Shown here piece by piece: positions 1 through 5,172 of a stretch of 6,520 nucleotides of DNA. The DNA lies in assembly GCA_964465295.1 (NCBI GenBank), contig CAYXKC010000087.1:1-6520 (forward strand). Direction: 5' to 3'. Made by a program: the position numbers and the translations under genes. The notes beneath the pieces are model-generated. The model worked only from the letters and a program-made list of their open reading frames with translations. It was not told the DNA's origin and did not search any database. The DNA comes from Methanolacinia sp964465295. Lineage in GTDB: Archaea > Halobacteriota > Methanomicrobia > Methanomicrobiales > Methanomicrobiaceae. Every line of letters begins with the position of its first letter. Within the stretch, counting starts at the first letter, position 1.

Positions 1-7
1 TTTTCAT
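1..7 (-). CDS. 5' end of an unidentified gene downstream of purD (partial, runs off the left edge)
   Basis: An ATG on the minus strand at positions 7-5 overlaps the purD TGA stop (positions 6-4) in the classic ATGA arrangement. The visible sequence is ATGAAAA, so the protein would begin Met-Lys. An AAGGAG Shine-Dalgarno match lies five bases upstream, inside the 3' end of purD. A site of that strength at that distance is the main reason to believe a translationally coupled gene starts here. Only two codons are visible, so the product cannot be named. The ATG could also be a chance overlap. Confidence 0.5.
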
Positions 8-1296
8 CTAATCTCCTTCATATGATCGATTCTCTTCCGGAGCACTTCCTTAGTCCCGATATCTTTCCTGTATCTCACTGCCCCATCTACCGATGATGCG
101 GCGTTCTCTGCGATCTCTTCCGCCTCACTGAGAGTTTCAGCCATACCGACAAATGCCAGTGTGCGGGAGGTTTGGGTGTAAAGGCGGCCATCCTCTTCAA
201 GGACGTTTGCATAATACAGGTGGGCCTTCCCGGGGTTTTTGATAAAAAGCGGATCTCCGGGTCTTGGATTCTCGGGATAACCTTCCGGAACAAGATATTT
301 GCATACCGTTGCCATTCTCCGGAATGTAACCTCGCATTCATCAAGCGTCCCTTCGGCAATAGCCTTTACTATCGCGGAAAAATCAGATGAAAGAAGCGTT
401 AGTACATTCATGGCTTCAGGATCGCCGAATCTTGCATTATATTCGATTACTTTCGGCCCTTCTGCGGTGTTCATAAACTGGCCGTAGAGAATTCCCTTGT
501 AAACGTGTCCTTCTTTCTCCATCAGGGCGACCGAATCCTTCATGATCTCAAGGGCTTTTTCGTAATCTTTCTCTGTAACAAATGGAAATTTGTGATCAGG
601 CATCGAATAAGAGCCCATTCCGCCGGTATTAGGGCCGACGTCCCCTGTAAAGGCACGTTTATGATCCTGGACCAGAGGCATAGGCACGATATTTTTCCCG
701 TCTACAAATGCCATAAGGGTAAACTCCTCTCCTATCAGGCGCTCTTCGAGGACCACTCCGCCAGAGAGGGATTTGAGATATTCAACCGCCCCTTCCTTAC
801 CGAAATGCTCACCCATTATCTTTACGCCCTTTCCCCCGGTCAGGCCGACGGGCTTGATGGCGAGATCCCCGTCATAATCCATAATAAAGTCGCAGGCATC
901 ACCTGCATCTTTGAAAAGGCGATAATACGGACAGCCGGCGACACCATGCTTCTCCATCATCTCCCTGCAAAATCCCTTGTCGGTTTCAAGACGGGCTGCA
1001 GCCCTTCGGGGGCCTACACAGCCGATTCCCTTTTCCTCAAGAAAGTCAACAAGACCTGCTTCAAGCGGTGCTTCCGGGCCGATCACCGCATACTGAATCC
1101 CGTTATTTACTGCAAAAGCAACAATTTTTTCAACATCGGTCTCTTCTGCAATAAGGATTTTTCCTGAAAGTTTTTCGATTCCGGGATTTCTCTTCGACAT
1201 CACGGAATAAATCTCGGCATCTCTGTTGCGGGATAATGCCGATACTATTGCATGCTCTCTTCCGCCGCCACCCACAACAAGTATTTTCATATCCAT
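4..1296 (-). CDS. purD: Phosphoribosylamine--glycine ligase (GAR synthetase)
   Basis: This enzyme joins glycine to 5-phosphoribosylamine with ATP to give glycinamide ribonucleotide, the second step of de novo purine synthesis, in the cytoplasm. The 430-residue protein has the usual PurD length and order. An N-terminal nucleotide-binding fold opens with VVGGGGREHAI (residues 7-17). The ATP-grasp domain follows, with KPVGLTGGKG (148-157), the family signature QDHKRAFTGDVGPNTGGMG (210-228) and the metal-binding segment EYNARFGDPE (285-294). The C-terminal GARS domain contains KYLVPEGYP (333-341). The start at 1296 is chosen because GGTGAT lies four bases upstream at 1306-1301, which aligns well with the archaeal anti-Shine-Dalgarno. 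A second ATG at 1290 gives a product two residues shorter and is also possible. The gene is 27 nt downstream of pyrE on the same strand and is probably part of the carS-pyrE-purD unit. It is intact, with no missing motif. Confidence 0.97.
   Translation of the reverse strand: MDMKILVVGGGGREHAIVSALSRNRDAEIYSVMSKRNPGIEKLSGKILIAEETDVEKIVAFAVNNGIQYAVIGPEAPLEAGLVDFLEEKGIGCVGPRRAAARLETDKGFCREMMEKHGVAGCPYYRLFKDAGDACDFIMDYDGDLAIKPVGLTGGKGVKIMGEHFGKEGAVEYLKSLSGGVVLEERLIGEEFTLMAFVDGKNIVPMPLVQDHKRAFTGDVGPNTGGMGSYSMPDHKFPFVTEKDYEKALEIMKDSVALMEKEGHVYKGILYGQFMNTAEGPKVIEYNARFGDPEAMNVLTLLSSDFSAIVKAIAEGTLDECEVTFRRMATVCKYLVPEGYPENPRPGDPLFIKNPGKAHLYYANVLEEDGRLYTQTSRTLAFVGMAETLSEAEEIAENAASSVDGAVRYRKDIGTKEVLRKRIDHMKEIR
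13..18 (-). promoter_or_regulatory. Shine-Dalgarno site for the gene leaving the left edge
   Basis: The minus strand reads AAGGAG at 18-13, then five bases, then ATG at 7-5. It complements the CCUCC core of archaeal 16S rRNA and lies within the last codons of purD, which suggests translational coupling. Confidence 0.5.
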
Positions 1297-1308
1297 CTAT
1301 ATCACCGT

Positions 1309-1321
1309 AAAAACCAAAAAA
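1309..1321 (-). terminator. Oligo-T tract between pyrE and purD (possible partial terminator)
   Basis: Just after the pyrE stop, the minus strand carries six T (1321-1316), GG, then five T with one C earlier in the gap (1313-1309). Archaeal RNA polymerase can stop at such U-rich stretches without a hairpin. The purD Shine-Dalgarno follows directly and I see no TATA box in the 27-nt gap. The tract would therefore most likely weaken read-through and lower purD expression relative to pyrE, not end the operon. This is inference from composition only. Confidence 0.3.
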
Positions 1322-1323
1322 TA

Positions 1324-1842
1324 TTAAGATTCTTTCTCAACGATCTCTGATACCCTGACAAGCGCCGATAGTCTGACACCTTCAGAATCCAGCCTTTCAG
1401 ATGCTCCCTGCTCACGATCCACCACCGTCACAATCTCCTCCACAATGGCCTTATTCTCTCTCAGGACTTCAAGCCCGAAGAGTACACTGCCCCCGGAAGT
1501 CGTTACATCCTCTACGAGCAGGACTTTTTTATTCCCGACATCACCGATCAGCCTGCCGGATTTGCCATGACCCTTCTCCTCTTTTCTTATAATGCAGTAG
1601 GGCTTTCCGGAGGCAAGTGATACAGCTACGGCAATGGGAACCGCACCCACCGCAACACCTGCAACTACCTCAAAATCAAATTTACCGGCTATCTCCCTTC
1701 CGATAATCTCCAGAAGTTCGGGATTTGTGGCTGCTGTCTTCATGTCGATATAGTAGCTGCTTTTGGCGCCCGATGCAAGAATGAACTCTCCGAATTCGAT
1801 TGCACCATATTTAATTAGAATCTCTGCCACTCTGTTTACCAT
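1324..1842 (-). CDS. pyrE: Orotate phosphoribosyltransferase
   Basis: PyrE transfers the phosphoribosyl group of PRPP to orotate, giving orotidine 5'-monophosphate in de novo pyrimidine synthesis. The 172-residue protein has the short archaeal PyrE length. It shows the substrate-loop region GAKSSYYIDMK (residues 25-35), the loop segment RKEEKGHGKSGRLIG (86-100) and the type I PRTase PRPP-binding motif VLLVEDVTTSGGS (107-119). The reading frame stays open upstream to 2025, but the ATG at 1842 is preferred. Homology begins at MVNRVAEILIKYGAI, purine-rich AGGAG and AGGATG stretches lie within 18 nt upstream, and a longer start would run deep into carS in another frame. The ATG overlaps the end of carS by 7 nt (ATGGTAA, where TAA is the carS stop), which suggests coupled translation. 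OMP leads to UTP and CTP, and CTP is the co-substrate of the overlapping upstream gene product. Confidence 0.95.
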   Translation of the reverse strand: MVNRVAEILIKYGAIEFGEFILASGAKSSYYIDMKTAATNPELLEIIGREIAGKFDFEVVAGVAVGAVPIAVAVSLASGKPYCIIRKEEKGHGKSGRLIGDVGNKKVLLVEDVTTSGGSVLFGLEVLRENKAIVEEIVTVVDREQGASERLDSEGVRLSALVRVSEIVEKES

Positions 1843-2390
1843 GGAACATCCTTTACTCCTATCATATAACCTATAATATTTACGCCCCTGTGCAACAGGG
1901 GGGTGATAATGATAATGCATATTGCAACAGGGATCGTTATATTCTGGACGGCCCAGCCAAAATCGAATAAAAAGACCATAAGCATCGACCCTGCAACAAG
2001 ATCGTACTGGTCGGCGATCAGCCATTCATCCCCGCGCTTTTTATCAAGTCTCCTCTTAAAAAAGCTCTTTACAAGATCACCAAGGAGTGCCCCGAAAGAG
2101 AGAAGCAGGACTGAGAGAAGTGTATGGATCGACCACCCGCAGGCCCCTTCGATGAACATTAACAATAATCCAAAAGCAATCCCTGAAAAAACACCGCCTA
2201 TAAAGCCTCTCCAGGTCTTCCCCTCCCCGAATATGCGCCGGCCGTCACTCCAGTTTTTACCGGAATCGATCGGTTTTCCGCCACCTAATACTGCCGCGGC
2301 AGAGTTGGGTACATATGCAGGGACCATAATCCAGAAGGCGAGAAGGAATGGATAGATTACACTCCATAATGCAGAATCATTCAGCAACAA
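1836..2390 (-). CDS. carS: CDP-archaeol synthase (CDP-2,3-bis-(O-geranylgeranyl)-sn-glycerol synthase)
   Basis: CarS is an integral membrane enzyme that condenses CTP with unsaturated archaetidic acid (2,3-bis-O-geranylgeranylglyceryl phosphate), giving CDP-archaeol and pyrophosphate. All archaeal phospholipid head groups are attached from this intermediate. The 184-residue protein has about five hydrophobic segments (near residues 8-27, 64-80, 88-108, 132-148 and 151-165). Family motifs include PAYVPNSAA (24-32), GGGKPID (36-42), DGRRIFGEGKTWRG (49-62) and the acidic-basic signature GDLVKSFFKRRLDKK (104-118) followed by GD and ADQYD (120-130). The start is a TTG at 2390, needed to include the first transmembrane helix; the TTG codon directly after it is an equal alternative. 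No in-frame ATG lies upstream, and the next ATG would cut the first helix. A TATA box about 32 nt upstream suggests a nearly leaderless mRNA. It is divergent from tes and overlaps pyrE. Confidence 0.93.
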   Translation of the reverse strand: MLLNDSALWSVIYPFLLAFWIMVPAYVPNSAAAVLGGGKPIDSGKNWSDGRRIFGEGKTWRGFIGGVFSGIAFGLLLMFIEGACGWSIHTLLSVLLLSFGALLGDLVKSFFKRRLDKKRGDEWLIADQYDLVAGSMLMVFLFDFGWAVQNITIPVAICIIIITPLLHRGVNIIGYMIGVKDVPW

Positions 2391-2417
2391 TATGTCTAAT
2401 AAATAAAGAATTAATTA

Positions 2418-2427
2418 AATATATAAT
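2418..2427 (-). promoter_or_regulatory. TATA box candidate for carS-pyrE-purD
   Basis: On the minus strand this reads ATTATATATT, close to the methanogen box A consensus TTTATATA. Its centre lies about 32 nt upstream of the carS TTG. Archaeal transcription starts about 25-27 nt downstream of the box centre, so the predicted leader is only about six bases. That fits the absence of a Shine-Dalgarno site before the TTG. Confidence 0.5.
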
Positions 2428-2460
2428 GTATCCAAATAACTGGAAAAATAAGGTTTATGC

Positions 2461-2490
2461 GTAATTAATTATTATAAATTGATTAATTAC
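2461..2490. repeat. Perfect 9-bp inverted repeat centred on the tes TATA box (candidate operator)
   Basis: GTAATTAAT (2461-2469) is matched exactly by its reverse complement ATTAATTAC (2482-2490), with a 12-nt spacer. The centres of the two arms are 21 nt apart, about two helical turns. The midpoint falls on the TATA element of tes. A dimeric regulator bound here would block or modulate TBP access. The sequence is low-complexity and AT-rich, so chance symmetry is a real alternative. Confidence 0.45.
2472..2480 (+). promoter_or_regulatory. TATA box candidate for tes-mptN
   Basis: TTATAAATT resembles the archaeal box A and its centre is about 41 nt upstream of the tes ATG. The expected transcription start is near 2502-2504, giving a leader of about 14 nt. 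That leader would include the weak GTGAG Shine-Dalgarno-like stretch at 2507-2511. The surrounding sequence is so AT-rich that other TATA-like positions cannot be excluded. Confidence 0.45.
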
Positions 2491-2497
2491 TGATTAA
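2480..2497. repeat. Short direct repeat TGATTAA, 11-nt period, downstream of the tes TATA box
   Basis: TGATTAA occurs at 2480-2486 and again at 2491-2497, starting 11 nt apart, about one helical turn. The first copy overlaps the right arm of the inverted repeat. It may be an additional regulator contact or only AT-rich low complexity. Confidence 0.25.
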
Positions 2498-2516
2498 ATT
2501 GAATATGTGAGTAACC

Positions 2517-4010
2517 ATGGTGATCAAGACTACCAAAAGCCTCTGCCCGGAATGTGGCGCAGTTCTGCCGGCAGAAATTATAGAGGAAGACAATAAAATC
2601 TGGATAGTCAGGACATGTCCCGAACACGGACCCTTCAAAGCCCTCTATTGGGGCGATGCGGACATGTACAGGCGCTACGAACAGTACGAATGGCAGGGTT
2701 CAGGTGTCGAAAACCCGCAGGTTACAGCCTCAATAGAGGAATGCCCGACTGCCTGCGGCCTTTGCAACAATCATAAATCAACAACTCTTCTGGCAAATAT
2801 CGATCTTACAAACAGGTGCAACCTGAACTGTGATTTCTGTTTTGCAAATGCGAGAGCATGCGGTTTTGTTTATGAACCGTCATTTGAAGAAATTGTTGAC
2901 ATGCTCCGGATGCTTAAAAATGAAAAGCCCTGTCCCGTCCCTGCAGTCCAGTTCTCGGGCGGGGAACCGACAATGCGCGATGACCTAATAGATATAATAA
3001 AAACAGCGCGCGAAATGGGCATCAACCAGGTTCAGCTTGCAACAAACGGAATAAAGCTTGCACGTGACCCTGAATATGTAAAGAAACTGAAAAAAGCGGG
3101 GTTATCCACTGTCTATCTGCATTTTGACGGGGTTACGAGAGAGACTAATCCATTCATCAAACTTAGCAGAAAAGTGATAGAGAACTGTGCCGCCTGCGGA
3201 CAGGGTGTGGTTCTTGTTCCAACGGTAATTAAGGGACAGAATGATCATGAAGTAGGGGAGATAATTAAATTTGCGGCAGAGAATATCAATGTTGTAAGGG
3301 GGATCAACTTCCAGCCGATTGCATTTACCGGGGCTGCATCCACGGACGACCTCCTTGAAAAGCGTATTACTATCCCTGATCTTCTACATAAAATCGAAGA
3401 GACAACAGAAGGTGTAATCAAAAGTGATCATTTCTATCCCGTTCCTTCAGTCGTACCAATATCAAGACTGATTGAAAAATTATCCGGAAAGCCCCAGATT
3501 ACATTTACCGCCCACCAGCACTGTGGTGCAGCAACATATGCCTTTGTCACAGATGAAGGGCTTGTCCCAATCAACAAGATGATTGATGTGGACGAATTCT
3601 TCGAGGTAATGAATAAGACGGCGAATCATATAGATGACCCTTCTACAATAAACAAATACAAGACACTGGTCGAAAGCCTGAAGGGTGTTCACTCGTCGCT
3701 TAAGAAAGGGGAATATTCAAACTCTACCGAGTTCTGGAAGATGCTCTATCATGCTCTTATAAAGCACGATTTCGAAGCGTTAAAGGAGTTCCACTGGAAT
3801 GCACTATTCATCGGAACCATGCATTTTATGGACAACTACAACTACGACGTAAGCCGTGTCCAGAGGTGCTGCATCCATTATGCCACACCCGAAGGGCGCC
3901 TGATTCCGTTCTGCACGTATAACTCAGGCCCCGTGTTCAGGGAGAAGGTCTGGAGAAAATTCGGTACAGATATCGAAGAGCTTGACCCGTTAGAGAATAT
4001 CGATGAATAA
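2517..4010 (+). CDS. tes: Radical SAM tetraether lipid synthase (MJ0619 family)
   Basis: The proposed role is radical joining of the terminal carbons of phytanyl chains of two archaeol-type diethers, giving membrane-spanning tetraethers (GDGTs) at the membrane. The 497-residue protein begins with a CPEC (residues 10-13) and CPEH (34-37) metal site, likely rubredoxin-like. A first CX3CX2C, CPTACGLC (76-83), follows, then the canonical radical SAM CX3CX2C, CNLNCDFC (101-108), which holds the SAM-cleaving [4Fe-4S] cluster. FSGGEPT (146-152) is the SAM-binding GGE motif. Further cysteines at 224/227, 336, 451/452 and 466 could ligate auxiliary clusters. This cysteine layout and length fit M. jannaschii MJ0619, whose structure was reported with several Fe-S clusters. 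MJ0619 was earlier proposed to methylate the methanopterin precursor, and this assignment is the main alternative; a GDGT-bridging (GMGT-type) paralog is another. The gene is divergent from carS and 9 nt upstream of mptN. The ATG at 2517 follows a weak GTGAG. Confidence 0.85.
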   Translation: MVIKTTKSLCPECGAVLPAEIIEEDNKIWIVRTCPEHGPFKALYWGDADMYRRYEQYEWQGSGVENPQVTASIEECPTACGLCNNHKSTTLLANIDLTNRCNLNCDFCFANARACGFVYEPSFEEIVDMLRMLKNEKPCPVPAVQFSGGEPTMRDDLIDIIKTAREMGINQVQLATNGIKLARDPEYVKKLKKAGLSTVYLHFDGVTRETNPFIKLSRKVIENCAACGQGVVLVPTVIKGQNDHEVGEIIKFAAENINVVRGINFQPIAFTGAASTDDLLEKRITIPDLLHKIEETTEGVIKSDHFYPVPSVVPISRLIEKLSGKPQITFTAHQHCGAATYAFVTDEGLVPINKMIDVDEFFEVMNKTANHIDDPSTINKYKTLVESLKGVHSSLKKGEYSNSTEFWKMLYHALIKHDFEALKEFHWNALFIGTMHFMDNYNYDVSRVQRCCIHYATPEGRLIPFCTYNSGPVFREKVWRKFGTDIEELDPLENIDE

Positions 4011-4013
4011 TCC

Positions 4014-4019
4014 TTTTTT
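4014..4019 (+). terminator. Oligo-T tract in the tes-mptN gap
   Basis: Six consecutive T fill most of the 9-nt gap between the tes TAA and the mptN ATG. U-rich stretches can act as archaeal termination signals, so this may reduce mptN relative to tes. The gap also lacks a visible Shine-Dalgarno site for mptN. The tract is short, so the effect is uncertain. Confidence 0.2.
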
Positions 4020-4817
4020 ATGGTAAAAATAATTAAAAAACCAACTGACACCCCTGATGACGATTCGACGGGGATGGTGCTTTCAGCCCTGAAAAGAAGA
4101 GGTGTCTCTTATGAGATACTCGACCCTGACAAAATCAGCACCTTTAATCCCGGGTTTGAAAACGAACTTGTCTGGGTTTGCGGAATCCGGCAGGACAGTA
4201 CCCAGTTTGAAAAAATTTCCGCCCTCGCCTTATCTAATGTCGTTGTAAACAGCCCGGAAGCGATAGCGACATGTGCAAGCAAGGTTCAGACAACCGCAAG
4301 ACTCATCAATGCAGGTGTACCGACACCTGAGACCATTTTTACAAATTCAAGAGATGAGGTGGAGGCGTTCCTGAAAAGACACGGGAAAGTTGTATACAAA
4401 CCGGTATACGGGTTTGACGGAAACGGGATCTATCCAATGACACGGATCGACGAACTTGGTGACGAACCCTATTATATCCAGGAATACATCATAAACGACT
4501 GTGATTACCGTGTCTTTGTAATAGACGGTGAAGCGGTCGGCGTAATAAGGAGAAGTTCGGATACTTTTGCGCACAATATTCACCAGGGGGGAAAAGGAGA
4601 GGCTGTTTTGGAAATACCTGACGAAATGGCAAAGATCTCCGGCGATGCCGCCAGGTCGATAGGAATAGACTACTGTGGCGTCGATCTTCTACCGTATGGG
4701 GATAGTTATCTTGTGCTTGAGGTTAACGGCACCCCAAACTGGCATTGCATGGGTGTTCCGATACCTGAATATATTGCGGATTTTCTGGTTGAAAGAGAAA
4801 AAAATATGAGAGCCTGA
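4020..4817 (+). CDS. mptN: ATP-grasp alpha-glutamate ligase, probable tetrahydromethanopterin:glutamate ligase
   Basis: This RimK-like ATP-grasp protein (265 residues) probably adds an amino acid, glutamate in the characterised enzyme, to the tetrahydromethanopterin side chain via an ATP-dependent acyl phosphate. MJ0620 does this to form tetrahydrosarcinapterin. The N-terminal domain (about 1-75) is followed by NSPEAIATCASKVQTTARL (77-95), typical of RimK/CofF/MptN proteins, then ATP-binding YKPVYGFDGNGI (126-137). DYRVFVIDGEAVGVIRR (162-178) and the substrate segment SDTFAHNIHQGGKGE (180-194) follow. Metal-binding residues are D222 in GVDLLPY and E234/N236 in LEVNGTPNW. The gene lies 9 nt after tes, matching the MJ0619-MJ0620 order, which favours MptN over CofF (the F420 alpha-glutamate ligase) or another RimK paralog. 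No Shine-Dalgarno is visible. The ATG at 4020 is kept because the N-terminal strand VKIIKKP begins right there. The stop abuts a convergent gene. The amino acid specificity cannot be read from the sequence. Confidence 0.8.
   Translation: MVKIIKKPTDTPDDDSTGMVLSALKRRGVSYEILDPDKISTFNPGFENELVWVCGIRQDSTQFEKISALALSNVVVNSPEAIATCASKVQTTARLINAGVPTPETIFTNSRDEVEAFLKRHGKVVYKPVYGFDGNGIYPMTRIDELGDEPYYIQEYIINDCDYRVFVIDGEAVGVIRRSSDTFAHNIHQGGKGEAVLEIPDEMAKISGDAARSIGIDYCGVDLLPYGDSYLVLEVNGTPNWHCMGVPIPEYIADFLVEREKNMRA
4798..4804 (-). terminator. T7 tract downstream of the UPF0058 gene, inside mptN
   Basis: The minus strand carries seven consecutive T at 4804-4798, beginning 14 nt past the UPF0058 stop codon and lying inside the last codons of mptN. 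It is the only obvious U-rich stop signal for the dnaG-UPF0058 transcript, and its use would make the two convergent mRNAs overlap antisense at their 3' ends. A shorter TTTT at 4823-4826 could serve mptN on the plus strand. Confidence 0.35.
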
Positions 4818-5114
4818 TCAATATTTTCCGTCAGGATTTTCGTCTATCTCTTTTTCAGTCCTTCTTGCAAGTTCGCTCATTCTTGCTGCGATTCTCTTCG
4901 ATGCCGAAGGCTCGATATCCTTCATTGCTTCGGCAATCTCCTCTCCAAGAACAAAAATTGCATGCTTATGTTCCATCTTGCTTTTATGTACCTGGTTTGG
5001 ATTGATTTTCAATGCATTATACTGCTCGAAAGAGATATCGGGGTTTTCCTTCTCGATATTCTCCTTGATTGAAAACATGAACTGGTGCAACGCGATTAAT
5101 TCTTCCTTATGCAT
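4818..5114 (-). CDS. UPF0058 family protein of unknown function
   Basis: This small (98-residue), soluble, largely helical and highly charged archaeal protein belongs to UPF0058, a family without an established function to my knowledge. The recognisable block is HKSKMEHKHAIFVLGEEIAE (residues 43-62), rich in His and Lys, preceded by the conserved opening MHKEELIALHQ. No membrane segment, signal peptide or cysteine pair is present. The ATG at 5114 is chosen because family members begin with MHKEEL; a GTG at 5123 would add three residues. The gene lies 58 nt downstream of dnaG on the same strand and may share its transcript or use its own weak promoter. A possible box overlaps the dnaG stop, where the minus strand reads CCTTAAATGG at 5178-5169. 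Its TGA directly abuts the mptN TGA. The adjacency to primase hints at, but does not prove, a role linked to nucleic acid. Confidence 0.85.
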   Translation of the reverse strand: MHKEELIALHQFMFSIKENIEKENPDISFEQYNALKINPNQVHKSKMEHKHAIFVLGEEIAEAMKDIEPSASKRIAARMSELARRTEKEIDENPDGKY

Positions 5115-5154
5115 ATAGACCACACTCTGACAGCTATCAAAAAGTAAAGATAAT

Positions 5155-5169
5155 GTTTGATCTTCAAAC
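5155..5169 (-). repeat. Small hairpin just after the dnaG stop codon
   Basis: GTTTGA (5155-5160) and TCAAAC (5164-5169) form a perfect 6-bp inverted repeat with a 3-nt loop, three bases beyond the dnaG TAA. On the minus strand it is followed by a T-rich run that includes TTTTT at 5142-5138. It might mark a weak terminator or mRNA processing site between dnaG and the UPF0058 gene. The stem is short and AT-rich. Confidence 0.3.
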
Positions 5170-5172
5170 CAT

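Larger units (their letters stand above)
2391..2516. promoter_or_regulatory. Divergent promoter region shared by carS and tes
   Basis: This 126-bp gap is strikingly AT-rich compared with the flanking genes and holds no plausible coding sequence. It contains a TATA-like element facing carS, a TATA-like element facing tes, and the inverted and direct repeats listed separately. Both flanking genes act in membrane lipid synthesis, so one regulatory stretch could coordinate them. The promoter roles are inferred from sequence and spacing. Confidence 0.75.

Noticed and set aside
505..1167. Long plus-strand open frame (220 codons) opposite purD
   Set aside because: It is antisense to a fully intact purD carrying all family motifs. 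Its translation shows no recognisable domain, and no promoter or ribosome binding site precedes it.
1843..2025. Upstream extension of the pyrE reading frame, adding 61 residues
   Set aside because: The extra segment is carS read in another frame. It is rich in Tyr, His and Cys without resemblance to PyrE, and the family homology begins at the ATG at 1842.
1903..2355. Plus-strand open frame of 150 codons opposite carS
   Set aside because: It is a shadow of carS, whose motifs and hydrophobic segments are clear on the minus strand. No start signals are visible.
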